Source: an uncultured Pelagimonas sp.
GTDB taxonomy: Bacteria > Pseudomonadota > Alphaproteobacteria > Rhodobacterales > Rhodobacteraceae
Assembly (NCBI GenBank): GCA_947497905.1
Contig: CANMIH010000015.1
Coordinates: 44,659 to 108,658, forward strand
DNA: 64,000 nt
Direction of reading: 5' to 3'
Shown here: positions 17,485 through 26,501 of the stretch, piece after piece
How positions within the stretch are numbered: the stretch's first letter is position 1
Layout of the letters: the number at the start of each line of letters is the position of its first letter
Program-made: the position numbers and the translations under genes
Notes under the pieces: model-generated
Database searches by the model: none
What the model was told of the DNA's origin: nothing
Seen by the model: the letters and a program-made list of their open reading frames with translations, nothing else

Positions 17485-17500
17485 ATGTGAGCGGTCACAT
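17485..17500. promoter_or_regulatory. 16-bp inverted repeat in the leader of the ABC transporter gene
   Basis: ATGTGA and TCACAT flank GCGG, 36 bp before the ATG of the binding-protein gene. It resembles a CRP-type half-site pair, but the spacer is 4 rather than 6 nt, so the binding protein cannot be named. Confidence 0.4.
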
Positions 17501-17535
17501 AGCCCGCGACAGAGTGAGACCCGGAGATTGAACCC

Positions 17536-18351
17536 ATGAAATTCCTGACCACCTCAGCCCTCGCCCTTATGATGGCTACCGGGGCAATGGCTGCTGAAAG
17601 CTGTGCCACCGGTAAGACGCTGACCGACGGCACATTGACCATTGCCACCGGCAACCCAGCGTTTTTCCCGTGGGTGCTGGATGATGCCCCCGAAGCTGGA
17701 AAAGGCTATGAAGCCGCTGTGGCCTATGCCATTGCCGGAAAGATGGGTTTTGACTCGGATGCCGTGACCTGGACCCGCACTTCTTTTGACCAGTCCATTC
17801 AGCCCGGTGCGAAAGACTTCGATTTCAACCTGCAGCAATTCTCGATCACTGCAGAGCGGGAAGAGATGGTAGATTTCTCCGATCCGTATTACACCTCGGC
17901 CATGGCAGTTCTGACCACCAAGTCGGTTGTCGAAAACGGCGCAGAGCCCACAATCGCATCGCTGAAAGATCTGGTTTGGGGTGCACATGCCACCACCACC
18001 GCGCTGCCCATGCTCAATGAGCTGATCCAGCCAAACACAGCCCCATTGCTTTACGGCGACAACGTGGATGTGACCGCAGCCATGCAGGCGGGTCAGATCG
18101 ACGCCGCCCTGTTTGACCTGCCCACCGCGCTGTACCTGTCTGCCGTTGTTCTGAATGATGGCGTCATTCTGGGTCAGTTCCCTGCGGAAAACACCCCAAG
18201 CCCGGATCACTTTGGTCTGCTCATGGCGGAAGGTTCGGCGCTTAAACCCTGTGTGGACGAGGCGATCGCGGCGCTGAAAGCTGATGGCACGCTAGCTGCG
18301 ATCGAAGCGGAATGGCTGCAGGAAACCACCGGTGTGCCGGTCATTAAATAA
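17536..18351 (+). CDS. ABC transporter substrate-binding protein, polar amino acid (family 3) type
   Basis: The 271-residue protein has a signal peptide (MKFLTTSALALMMATGAMAAE) and a mature family-3 solute-binding fold (TLTIATGNPAFFPWVLDD; GFDSDAVTWTRTSFDQSI; FNLQQFSITAEREEMVDFSDPYYTS; ALFDLPTALYLS). It captures a small amino-acid-like solute in the periplasm for the permease and ATPase downstream. A hairpin terminator follows the stop codon, which would give more binding protein than membrane components. It is divergent from the MttB-tetR operon, so a methylated amine or betaine-like amino acid is a plausible ligand; this is inference. Confidence 0.9.
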   Translation: MKFLTTSALALMMATGAMAAESCATGKTLTDGTLTIATGNPAFFPWVLDDAPEAGKGYEAAVAYAIAGKMGFDSDAVTWTRTSFDQSIQPGAKDFDFNLQQFSITAEREEMVDFSDPYYTSAMAVLTTKSVVENGAEPTIASLKDLVWGAHATTTALPMLNELIQPNTAPLLYGDNVDVTAAMQAGQIDAALFDLPTALYLSAVVLNDGVILGQFPAENTPSPDHFGLLMAEGSALKPCVDEAIAALKADGTLAAIEAEWLQETTGVPVIK

Positions 18352-18360
18352 ACATTATCA

Positions 18361-18390
18361 GGGCCTGAGCCCCCGGTCTCAGGCCCTTTT
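18361..18390 (+). terminator. Terminator/attenuator between binding protein and permease genes
   Basis: A perfect 9-bp stem GGGCCTGAG/CTCAGGCCC with an 8-nt loop is followed by TTTTC. Being inside the transport operon, it probably attenuates rather than stops transcription of the permease and ATPase genes. Confidence 0.85.
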
Positions 18391-18469
18391 CTTGGGCGAA
18401 AGTCAGCCCGCTCTTGAAACCTCAGGCGCGCCCTGACAAAAGCACCTTGCTTTCGCTAACAGGTTTGCC

Positions 18470-19288
18470 ATGCCCTCCATGACCCGTCGTCAGGCCTATG
18501 AGGCCCGCCAGCGCCGCCGTGCGACTTTGATCGCTGCCGGATCAACCGCCGCCGTCCTCATTGCGTTGATCGTGCTGATCCCTTTGACGCCGGGGTGGGA
18601 GGCTGTGAAACACAGTTTCTTTAATGCGCGGGTGTTCGAAAAGACATTTCCCGGCCTGCTCAATGCCTTTGTCATGGATGTGGCTATTTTTGCATGGTGT
18701 GCGCCGCTGATCGCGATCCTCGGGCTTCTGCTCGCTGTGGCCCGCGACATCCGCAACCCGGCCCTTTATCCGCTGAAACTGTTTTCGATTGTCTATACCG
18801 ATGTCTTTCGCGGGTTGCCGGTCATCCTTGTGATCTACTTGATTGGCTTTGGTATTCCCGGACTGGGCCTGCCCCGCCCGTGGAACTCGCCCTACATCTG
18901 GGGGTCCTTGTCGCTGATTTTGGTCTATGCCGCCTATGTCGCCGAAATCCTGCGCTCGGGCATCGAATCCATTCACACCAGCCAACGCGCTGCCGCGCTG
19001 TCTCTTGGTCTCAGCAGCTCTGACACCATGCGCTTTGTGATCCTACCACAGGCAATCCGCCGCGTGGTGCCTGCCAACATGAACATGTTCATCGCACTGC
19101 AAAAGGACGTTGCCCTCTTGTCGTTCATTGGCCCCGTGGAGATTTTCCGTCAGGCCGGTGTCTACAAATCCCTGATGGCCAATTTCACACCCTATGTCGG
19201 CGCGGCGCTAATCTTTCTTGCGATCACGGTGCCCGCAACCCGGTTTGCTGACCACTTGATGAACAAACAGGCAAAGGCACGCAGCTGA
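18470..19288 (+). CDS. ABC transporter permease, polar amino acid type
   Basis: The 272-residue inner-membrane protein has a basic cytoplasmic N-terminus ([15 protein letters not shown]), a first membrane segment at about 20-42, and further segments carrying the HisM/GlnP pattern ([23 protein letters not shown]). The EAA loop that contacts the ATPase is clear ([31 protein letters not shown]). Only one permease gene is present, so it would act as a homodimer. It overlaps the ATPase gene by one base (TGATG). Confidence 0.92.
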   Translation: MPSMTRRQAYEARQRRRATLIAAGSTAAVLIALIVLIPLTPGWEAVKHSFFNARVFEKTFPGLLNAFVMDVAIFAWCAPLIAILGLLLAVARDIRNPALYPLKLFSIVYTDVFRGLPVILVIYLIGFGIPGLGLPRPWNSPYIWGSLSLILVYAAYVAEILRSGIESIHTSQRAAALSLGLSSSDTMRFVILPQAIRRVVPANMNMFIALQKDVALLSFIGPVEIFRQAGVYKSLMANFTPYVGAALIFLAITVPATRFADHLMNKQAKARS

Positions 19289-20016
19289 TGGATCGGTTAG
19301 AGCTTCGCAACGTTCAGAAATCATTTGGTCAAACCCAGATCCTGAAGGGGATCGATCTCACAATCGAACCCGGTCAGATGATCTGTCTGATCGGCGCGTC
19401 TGGGTCGGGAAAATCCACGCTGCTGCGCTGCATGAACCTGCTCGAGCCCATTGATGACGGGGCAATTCTTCTAGACGGTGCGGATATTTCTGAGCCCGAT
19501 CTCGATCCCCAGCCTATTCGCCAACGCATCGGCATGGTGTTTCAAAGCTACAATCTTTTCCCGCATATGACGGCAAAAGAAAACGCGATGCTGGCTCCGC
19601 GAAGAACCAAGGGGCTAAGCCGTGCCAACCTCGATGCCCCGGTGTCAGAGCTGTTTCACCGCTTCGGGCTTGGCGATCGTATGGATCATTATCCTGATCA
19701 GCTGTCCGGCGGGCAACAGCAGCGGGTCGCCATCATCCGTGCGCTGGCGATGAAGCCCGAGATCATGCTGTTTGACGAAATCACATCGGCTCTGGACCCG
19801 GAACTGGTTGGCGAGGTGCTTGATGTCCTGCGGGCCCTGCGCGAAGAGGGCATGACCATGGTTCTGGCAACTCATGAAATGGGGTTCGCCCGCGAGTTGG
19901 CCGACAAAGTGTGTTTCCTCGATCAGGGCCGGATCTGCGAAGAAGGCAGCGCCGCCGAAGTCCTAGACGCGCCACAACAAGAGCGCACCAAAGCCTTCTT
20001 GTCCCGCGTTTTATAA
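19288..20016 (+). CDS. ABC transporter ATP-binding protein, polar amino acid type
   Basis: The 242-residue ATPase has Walker A ([10 protein letters not shown]), a Q-loop ([18 protein letters not shown]), the signature [17 protein letters not shown], Walker B ([14 protein letters not shown]) and the switch His ([11 protein letters not shown]). These are of the GlnQ/HisP class. It energises uptake by the permease encoded immediately upstream, whose stop codon shares a base with this start. Confidence 0.95.
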   Translation: MDRLELRNVQKSFGQTQILKGIDLTIEPGQMICLIGASGSGKSTLLRCMNLLEPIDDGAILLDGADISEPDLDPQPIRQRIGMVFQSYNLFPHMTAKENAMLAPRRTKGLSRANLDAPVSELFHRFGLGDRMDHYPDQLSGGQQQRVAIIRALAMKPEIMLFDEITSALDPELVGEVLDVLRALREEGMTMVLATHEMGFARELADKVCFLDQGRICEEGSAAEVLDAPQQERTKAFLSRVL

Positions 20017-20094
20017 CCCCCTCATCGGGGCCTTGCACAACGCTTGATCCGGTTTTTCCCTGCGCTACAGTGGTGGCACAGAGGGAGAATTCAT

Positions 20095-20499
20095 TTGGCT
20101 CTAAAAGTTACCGCCGCCGACATGGTGGCACAGGCGCGGTCTCGTATTGAAGAAATCAGCGCCGAAGATCTGATCGCCCAATTTGACGATCCAGATCTGG
20201 TCATTGTCGATATTCGCGATGTGCGGGAACGCCAGCGTGTGGGCTGGATCCCGGGAAGTTTCCACGCGCCCCGCGGCATGCTTGAATTTTGGGTGGATCC
20301 AGAAAGCCCCTATTTCAAACCAATCTTGGGTGAGCCCAAACGCTTTGTCCTGCATTGTGCCAGCGGCTGGCGCTCTGCCCTCTCCACCGCCACGCTGAAT
20401 GACATGGGATTTGAGGCCGCGCATTTGAAAGACGGATTCTCTGACTGGCGCGCAAAATCCGGGCCAATCGATACCGAAATCAGTGATAAGGACAGCTAA
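20095..20499 (+). CDS. Rhodanese-like sulfurtransferase
   Basis: Using the TTG at 20095, which has a good GGGAG site 6 nt upstream, the product has 134 residues (start sequence (M)ALKVTAADMVAQARSRIEEISAEDL). An ATG at 20044 in the same frame lacks a ribosome site. The single rhodanese domain has the LVIVDIRDVRERQRVGWIPGSFHAPRGML block and the active-site loop VLHCASGWRSALS with catalytic Cys. It would move sulfane sulfur; acceptor unknown. A perfect 15-bp palindrome (GACAGCT, A, AGCTGTC at 20491-20505) spans the stop codon. Confidence 0.88.
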   Translation: MALKVTAADMVAQARSRIEEISAEDLIAQFDDPDLVIVDIRDVRERQRVGWIPGSFHAPRGMLEFWVDPESPYFKPILGEPKRFVLHCASGWRSALSTATLNDMGFEAAHLKDGFSDWRAKSGPIDTEISDKDS

Positions 20500-20605
20500 G
20501 CTGTCATAAATAACTTTAGGGGGTCGGGTTTTCCCGCGTTGACGCAACGGCCCCCATGGCGCGATCATTCAACTATACTTGAATTTCAATTGGGAGGGTC
20601 GCGCC

Positions 20606-22771
20606 ATGCGTTTTATGGCCATGATGACAGTCTTAAGCCTGACGTATTCGGCCCCACCCCTGGCCGCACAGCAGGATCTTGTCGGATTTGATCGCGCCAG
20701 TTTCGGCAATGTTGTTCTGTCCCGCAAGCAAGCTGCGGGGGGCTCGGATGTTGAGCTTGAGCTGGCGGTGGGATCCTACAACAATGAATCCATCCGCAAC
20801 TACTCCCCGGCCAGTGTGTTCTCGAAAATGGGCCATTCGGTTGGGCGGTTGGACATCCTCACCGACAATGGCATTTTCCCCTGCACCGCCTTTATCGTCG
20901 ACCGCAAACATATCCTCACCAATTACCACTGCGTCCCGGGCATTCTTGACAATGAAAAAGCCAAAGCCACACGCATCGATGCGGTGCAGTTTGTGGCGGG
21001 CTATACTCAGCAGGGAGTGACCGAGGGGACCAAGACCTATACCGTCAGCCCGACGCCGGTAGAGGCCCATCAGGATCTTGATTTTGCGGTGCTTGAAGTG
21101 CTGGGTGACCCATCCGCGCAATATGGCACGCTCAAACTTGCCTCAAACGCGCCGGCTCCGGGTGACCCCTATTGGGTGATTGGCCATCCGATGGGAGAAG
21201 CCCAGCGCATCAGCCGCGAGAAATGCAAAGCCAACTCCCCGGCCCTATCGGGTGAGCGCTTGTTGCACACCTGCGATACGTTGCCTGGAAACTCCGGCTC
21301 TCCGGTGATCGATGCCTCGTTGCAAATGGTGGTTGGCCTGCATCATGCGGGCTCCAAACGTGATAGCGTCAATTTTGCCATCCCAATGGCCGCGATCCTC
21401 GAACGGTCCAATGTTCTTGAGGCGGCGCTGCGCGACACACCCGCGCCGACGCCGCAACCCGATCCTAAACCCAACCCAAACCCGGTGCCTAACCCAAACC
21501 CGCCAGTGATCGACGAGGAAGCCGCACTGTGTGATGCGCTCTATAAAGAGGCCAAAGAATACGGCCAGTGCTTTGGCTACAAGGCCTATGTCGAGACCTG
21601 CGGCAAACACCGTTTTGCCCCCTTCGCCAAGGCCTATATCAGCGAGCAATGCGCTCCCGTTGTGACCCCCACACCCGATCCCGTACCCCAGCCGCCCGTT
21701 CAGGCAAACACACCGCGCCGCTCTTGGTGTACCTCTTCGCGCCTGAATGCGACGGAACAGGCGATCTGCGGCAGTGACTATCTGGCCGGACTGGATGAAG
21801 AGATGGAACAGGCCTATGCCGCCCGTCCGTCGCATATCTCTGCCTCGTCGCAGGGCCAATGGCGCACCTCAACACGCGACGCATGCGGAGCCGACAGCGG
21901 CTGTATTGCCAGTGCTGTGATCGATCGTATCGCTGTGCTCAAATCCTCGCCAGCTCCCACGCCTCCGCAACAAAACACGGGCATGGTGCCCGGCAATTAC
22001 ACGCTGTCCTCCAGCCAATGTTACATCGTGACGGCCTCGCGGACCTCGCTAAGCGAAGCACAGGCCTTTGCCCGCCAGTGGTTTTCCGGCAATAGTGGTA
22101 TCCGCTATTTCCAGTCGAGCAACGGTTACTATGCGGTTGTCTATCAGACCGTGTCCAAATCCGGATCAGAGTGGGAACTCAACCGTCTGAAATCAGCAAA
22201 TCTGATCCCCAATGACAGCTATTGTTCCACTGGAACCCGATTTATCAGCAAATACCGGACAAGCGCCGCCCCGGCACCAACCCCAAGCACACGCACGCTT
22301 TACGTCGATAACAACAACGACGGTGGGTTGAATGTGCGCAGCGGCCCCAGCACCAGCTACAACTATTTCACCGAGATTGATCCCGGCACCAAGCTGACGG
22401 TGATCGGTGCGTCGGGGAAGTGGTCCAACGTCCGCCTGCCGGATGGGCGCGTGGGCTGGGTCTACACTCCGCTTCTGACCAGTTCGAAACCCTATGTGCG
22501 CCAATGTCAGGCGCGTGTCACGGGACTGGCATCAATCAGCCAGTATAACAGCCGCACAGGCGCCGGATTTCTGGCGGTGCGCAGCAAACCTTCAACATCG
22601 GGCTCAAAGCTCTCTGAAGTCTATCAGGGAGATACGGTGCGCGTCATAGCCCAGAAAAACAATTGGGCGCGTATCGAATGTGTTTCGGGGAGCTGCCGCT
22701 CACCCATCTCCGGCACCGCCGGGGCACGCGGCTGGGCCTCGAAAAAGTATCTGTCCATCTGGTGCCAGTGA
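20606..22771 (+). CDS. Secreted trypsin-like serine protease with LprI-like, SPOR-like and two SH3 domains
   Basis: ATG 20606 follows GGGAGGG; the 721-residue product starts with a signal peptide cleaved near LAAQQ. Residues about 75-270 are a trypsin-fold protease with the catalytic set His (ILTNYHCVPG, ~108), Asp (LDFAVLEV, ~159) and Ser (LPGNSGSPV, ~230). A Pro/Asn-rich linker follows, then a Cys-containing segment, a segment like the lysozyme-inhibitor LprI (TEQAICGSDYLAGLDEEMEQAY), a SPOR-like segment (CYIVTASRTSLSEAQAFARQWF), and two bacterial SH3 domains (GGLNVRSGPSTSYNYF; FLAVRSKPSTSGSKL). The latter would anchor it to peptidoglycan. It is followed 32 bp later by the di-haem DUF4384 gene. 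Targets are unknown. Confidence 0.88.
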   Translation: MRFMAMMTVLSLTYSAPPLAAQQDLVGFDRASFGNVVLSRKQAAGGSDVELELAVGSYNNESIRNYSPASVFSKMGHSVGRLDILTDNGIFPCTAFIVDRKHILTNYHCVPGILDNEKAKATRIDAVQFVAGYTQQGVTEGTKTYTVSPTPVEAHQDLDFAVLEVLGDPSAQYGTLKLASNAPAPGDPYWVIGHPMGEAQRISREKCKANSPALSGERLLHTCDTLPGNSGSPVIDASLQMVVGLHHAGSKRDSVNFAIPMAAILERSNVLEAALRDTPAPTPQPDPKPNPNPVPNPNPPVIDEEAALCDALYKEAKEYGQCFGYKAYVETCGKHRFAPFAKAYISEQCAPVVTPTPDPVPQPPVQANTPRRSWCTSSRLNATEQAICGSDYLAGLDEEMEQAYAARPSHISASSQGQWRTSTRDACGADSGCIASAVIDRIAVLKSSPAPTPPQQNTGMVPGNYTLSSSQCYIVTASRTSLSEAQAFARQWFSGNSGIRYFQSSNGYYAVVYQTVSKSGSEWELNRLKSANLIPNDSYCSTGTRFISKYRTSAAPAPTPSTRTLYVDNNNDGGLNVRSGPSTSYNYFTEIDPGTKLTVIGASGKWSNVRLPDGRVGWVYTPLLTSSKPYVRQCQARVTGLASISQYNSRTGAGFLAVRSKPSTSGSKLSEVYQGDTVRVIAQKNNWARIECVSGSCRSPISGTAGARGWASKKYLSIWCQ

Positions 22772-22803
22772 CCATCCTCCCACGTATCCCGCAGGAGACT
22801 ATT

Positions 22804-25194
22804 ATGACCAAAACAACTTTCCTTCCCGCCGCCGTCCTGGCCCTTGGGCTTGCGCCGGGCGCCTACGCCCAGGATGCCATGCCTCTGCCCATGGATGCGA
22901 CAGACACCGAAAAGGCCGCCTATGCGGTTTTGGACAAATACTGTGCCTCCTGCCATCAGGATGGCGCGCTTGAAAACGGATTGACCAAATCCAAATCCGG
23001 CTTTGGCCATGTTCTAGATATGCGCCGACTGGCCCAGGATCCCAAATTTGTGGCCTTTGGGGACCATAGCAAATCCAAGCTCTATCAGGTTATTGCCGGT
23101 GGCTCGCCGCCCATGCCCGACAACTGCTGGGACCCCTCTTGCACGCCCACTCAGGATGAGCTCGAAGTGTTGCAGGTCTGGATAGACGGTCTGGACGATG
23201 AGGCCGAAGAAAAACCCTTCGTCTCGGTCGAAGAGCTGCATCGTCTGGTGCAGGCCGATCTTCTGACCCAACCCACCAACCGCCGCGACCGCATTCGCTA
23301 TATCTCACTGCGTACGCTTTATAACGACAAAGATGTGAGCGCAGAGAGCTTTGAAGCCTATCGCCAGTCCGCAGTGAAACTGATCAATGCACTGAGCTGG
23401 AACCCCCAGCCCTACAAGTTTGAAGCCATCGACGACCACGGCATTCTGCTGCGGATCTATCTGCCGGAAATCGACTGGACACAGGACACCTGGCACCTGC
23501 TTGAGGCGGTTTATCCCTATGGCAAGATGAGCGACACAGATCCTTATCTGTCGCAGATCCAGACCATGGCCGGCACCAACCATCCGATCATCCGTGCCGA
23601 TTGGTTTGCAGCCACCGCCCCGGTTTCACCGCTGTATTACGACCTTCTCGGCCTGCCAGACACGGTGCAGGGACTTGAAAAGCTTCTGGGCCTCGACATG
23701 GTGCGCAACATCCAGAATGAACAGGTGGTGCGCGCCGGGTTCCAGAACTCAGGTGTGTCGACCCACAACCGTCTGATCGAACGTCATGCGCTTGGCACCG
23801 GGTTCTTCTGGACCTCCTACGACTTCGCCGGATCGAAACAGCGTCAGAGCTTTTTCGAGTTTCCGCTTGGTCCGAAAGAGGCCTATGGCGAAACCCATGC
23901 CTTCCTGCATGACGGGGGTGAATCGATCTTCACCCTGCCCAACGGCTTCCACGCCTATTACCTGAACACCGCCGAAGGCGCGCGTCTGGATGTCGGCCCA
24001 ACCTCGATTGTGCGGGATGACGATTACACCGACGGCACCGGAGAGGTGGTCAACGGGATCTCCTGTATCTCCTGTCATTCGAAAGGCATCCGCTTTAACG
24101 ACGACAGCGTGCGCGATGTGGCGCTGAACAATCTCGCGCTGCCGCCAGAGGTGCGCCAGACAATTGACGCCATCTATCCGGGACGTGAGGTGGTCAATGA
24201 CTACTTCAACAAAGACATGGAAGCCTTCTTCACCACACTGCGCGCCGCCGGCATCGAGCCAGAGGCCACCGCAGGCGGGCTTGAGCTGGTACGTGGGTTG
24301 TTTGTTTATTACGTCGACCACTTTGTCGATTTTCAGCAGGCCGCCAATGAACTGGGTCTGACCGAGGACGAACTGCGTAAGCGTATCCCCTTTGTGGGTC
24401 ACCAGATGGCAAGCCTCATGACTCGTCTGGACCAGTCGCCCATCGCCCGCGATGAATGGACTGCCGCCTATCCGGTGCTGTTGGAGAAACTGACCGAATA
24501 CAAAGCCATTCCACTGCATGACAAACCCGTTGCGGCGCTGTCGGCCTCAGTTGCGGCTGTGGTCAAAGGCACGCCACATGCACCTGTGGTGGATCACACC
24601 CCACCGCCCGCCAAGGTCAAACATGCGCCCACCGATTATGTTGACGCCGCCAAAGATCACAAACCCCATGATCCGGTCCAGCATTCGGTTGTCGCCCAGA
24701 GCCACCTGACCGTCTACACCGATCAGCCCAGCTACAAAGTGGGTGAAGGGCTCAAGGTCTTTATCGAACCGCGCCATGATTGCCGTCTGACGCTGATCTC
24801 GATTGACGACAAGCACCAGAGCTGTGTGCTCTACCCCTTCCCGGGACTGGATGACATCGTGATCCCCGGTGGCACCCAGTATGTCTTCCCACCTCGCGGG
24901 ACGCTGAAAACCACCGTGCCGGGTCGGGAAACCATTCTGGCGATCTGTAATGGCGGCCATGACGCGATTTCCAGCCACACCCGCGACACTTCGAAGGTCT
25001 CCTGTGCTGCCGATCACAAGCCGCTGAACAAACAGGTCTATGAATCGGTGGTCAACGAGGTGCTTGCGCTCGATCTTGGGGATGACACCGGCAAGGATCA
25101 TGTCAGCCCCTCAGGTGTCGATTATCGCGGAGTGAGCGATCACAACCCAGATGTGGTAAAATCGCAGATCTCTGTCATTGTCAGCGCCCACTGA
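22804..25194 (+). CDS. Exported di-haem c-type cytochrome protein with C-terminal DUF4384-like domain
   Basis: The ATG at 22804 gives 796 residues with a signal peptide (MTKTTFLPAAVLALGLAPGAYAQ). Two haem c motifs are present, CASCH (~47-51) and CISCH (~421-425), each in a region resembling high-potential cytochrome domains of large periplasmic proteins. After a Pro/His-rich linker (HTPPPAKVKHAPTDY), residues about 634-790 look like DUF4384 (LTVYTDQPSYKVGEGLKVFIEP; CRLTLISIDD; QSCVLYPFPG; IVIPGGTQYVFPP). It may carry electrons or sense redox at the cell surface. The gene lies between the SH3-protease and the OmpA-like gene and appears co-transcribed with both. Confidence 0.85.
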   Translation: MTKTTFLPAAVLALGLAPGAYAQDAMPLPMDATDTEKAAYAVLDKYCASCHQDGALENGLTKSKSGFGHVLDMRRLAQDPKFVAFGDHSKSKLYQVIAGGSPPMPDNCWDPSCTPTQDELEVLQVWIDGLDDEAEEKPFVSVEELHRLVQADLLTQPTNRRDRIRYISLRTLYNDKDVSAESFEAYRQSAVKLINALSWNPQPYKFEAIDDHGILLRIYLPEIDWTQDTWHLLEAVYPYGKMSDTDPYLSQIQTMAGTNHPIIRADWFAATAPVSPLYYDLLGLPDTVQGLEKLLGLDMVRNIQNEQVVRAGFQNSGVSTHNRLIERHALGTGFFWTSYDFAGSKQRQSFFEFPLGPKEAYGETHAFLHDGGESIFTLPNGFHAYYLNTAEGARLDVGPTSIVRDDDYTDGTGEVVNGISCISCHSKGIRFNDDSVRDVALNNLALPPEVRQTIDAIYPGREVVNDYFNKDMEAFFTTLRAAGIEPEATAGGLELVRGLFVYYVDHFVDFQQAANELGLTEDELRKRIPFVGHQMASLMTRLDQSPIARDEWTAAYPVLLEKLTEYKAIPLHDKPVAALSASVAAVVKGTPHAPVVDHTPPPAKVKHAPTDYVDAAKDHKPHDPVQHSVVAQSHLTVYTDQPSYKVGEGLKVFIEPRHDCRLTLISIDDKHQSCVLYPFPGLDDIVIPGGTQYVFPPRGTLKTTVPGRETILAICNGGHDAISSHTRDTSKVSCAADHKPLNKQVYESVVNEVLALDLGDDTGKDHVSPSGVDYRGVSDHNPDVVKSQISVIVSAH

Positions 25195-25204
25195 GGACAA
25201 ACCC

Positions 25205-25936
25205 ATGCGCACCTATATCGCACTTACAACTCTCTGCGTCGGCCTGCCCCTGGTGGGCCACGCACAATCCGGCGAAATCTTTATTCCCGGAGCCGACAGC
25301 AACCCCGTTCCCATGGCGGCCCCCGAACCCCAGAACCCACTCGCCCACTGCATGATGAATGCTTCGGCCGCCAATTGCAGCGGCATTGGCCATGGTGGTG
25401 GGGATGGGGTGACCTTTGAAAGCGCGGTGGCCCCGGAATATGAAACGCTGGTGCTCGATCTGGACGGGGACAAGGTTGCGGTGAGCCATGAACCGCCCGC
25501 CGAGCCCCCTGCCTATACTGCACCGCAGCCCAAGACCCATGGCAAAGTGGCTCTGCCTGCCGTCGCTGTGTCGATCGAGTTTGATTACAACAGCGCCAGC
25601 ATCAGGTTGGATCAATTGGAGAAACTGACCACCTTGGTGGAAGCCTTCAATGATCCGGCTTTGAAGGGCACCTCTTATGCCGTGATTGGACACACAGACG
25701 CGGTGGGATCAGACAAATACAACTGCGATCTGTCGATCCGGCGCGCGACCTCTGTCGCGCATGCCCTGCAGGACAGCTATGTCTCGCTACAGCTCTACTC
25801 GGTGGGGTTTGGTGAGCATGTGCTCAAAGACAAACAGTATCCGGATGCCCCCGAGAACCGCCGCGTGACCTTTCTCAGGCTACCGGATCATCCCGATGCC
25901 GTGTTGAACACGGCACAGGCGGTCTGCCGGTACTGA
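25205..25936 (+). CDS. OmpA-family envelope protein
   Basis: ATG 25205 lies 10 bp after the cytochrome gene; the 243-residue product has a signal peptide (MRTYIALTTLCVGLPLVGHAQ), a low-complexity Pro-rich middle with two Cys, and a C-terminal OmpA domain (VSIEFDYNSASIRLDQLEKL; VIGHTDAVGSDKYNCDLSIRRATSV; ENRRVTFLRL). The domain binds peptidoglycan through its Asp and Arg (GHTD; ENRRV). It is the last gene of the exported trio and is followed by a strong terminator. There is no beta-barrel domain, so it is a periplasmic or lipo-anchored linker rather than a porin. Confidence 0.88.
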   Translation: MRTYIALTTLCVGLPLVGHAQSGEIFIPGADSNPVPMAAPEPQNPLAHCMMNASAANCSGIGHGGGDGVTFESAVAPEYETLVLDLDGDKVAVSHEPPAEPPAYTAPQPKTHGKVALPAVAVSIEFDYNSASIRLDQLEKLTTLVEAFNDPALKGTSYAVIGHTDAVGSDKYNCDLSIRRATSVAHALQDSYVSLQLYSVGFGEHVLKDKQYPDAPENRRVTFLRLPDHPDAVLNTAQAVCRY

Positions 25937-25945
25937 AAAAAACAG

Positions 25946-25970
25946 CGGCCCCGAAATTCGGGGCCGTTTT
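25946..25970. terminator. Rho-independent terminator after the OmpA-like gene
   Basis: A 10-bp perfect stem CGGCCCCGAA/TTCGGGGCCG with a tiny loop is followed by TTTT and preceded by a run of A. It can serve both the OmpA-like gene and the convergent SRPBCC gene. Confidence 0.92.
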
Positions 25971-25992
25971 CATGGGTGGCTGGGCTCAAACA

Positions 25993-26454
25993 TCAACTGC
26001 GCAGACGCGTTTCCAGCTCTTTCGCCATCAACCCCATGCGGTTGCGAAATCTCTTTTCAATGTTGCCGCGCGCCAGCTTGAGTGATTGTACCAGAAGGCG
26101 GGCAGACAGGGTTTTGGGGGCCAGGGTGGTTTTCACATTGATCCGAGTGCGCGCCCGCGACAACGCCACGAGCTCGACATCTGAGTGCCCTTCCAAGCCA
26201 CCAGAAATTGTGCTGAACACCAGATGTTCTGGCGCCTGACATTCCTTCAGCTCAATAGCAACCTGACGTTGTTTACCCCTAAACGCAAACTGTCCCGACC
26301 AAGCCATGCCTTCCAGATCGGAACCGGTATCTTTGGTCCGCCGGATTTCAATACCACGCCGCATGACCTGACGTTCAATCGCGTCAAAATCGGTCAGGGC
26401 CGCATAGACCTGATCGAGGGGGGCTTCGATATCTTCGCGCGCGCTTAATTCCAT
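25993..26454 (-). CDS. SRPBCC-family (START/polyketide-cyclase fold) protein
   Basis: The 153-residue protein begins MELSAREDIEAPLDQVYAALTDFDAIERQ, the usual first strand and helix of SRPBCC proteins, followed by strands (MAWSGQFAFRGKQRQVAIEL; HLVFSTISGGLEGHSDVELVAL; TRINVKTTLAPKTLSARLLVQSL) and a long C-terminal helix. The fold encloses a hydrophobic ligand pocket; ligand unknown. It lies 47 bp downstream of nudC on the same strand and may be co-transcribed with it. Confidence 0.85.
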   Translation of the reverse strand: MELSAREDIEAPLDQVYAALTDFDAIERQVMRRGIEIRRTKDTGSDLEGMAWSGQFAFRGKQRQVAIELKECQAPEHLVFSTISGGLEGHSDVELVALSRARTRINVKTTLAPKTLSARLLVQSLKLARGNIEKRFRNRMGLMAKELETRLRS

Positions 26455-26501
26455 GAAGGACCTGCTCTTATTATTACGTCAATGGGCACACCATACCTGC
26501 C

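Noticed and set aside
17485..17500. CRP/FNR site reading of ATGTGA-GCGG-TCACAT
   Set aside because: The spacer is 4 nt, not the 6 nt of CRP or 4 nt with TTGAT arms of FNR, so no specific regulator is claimed.
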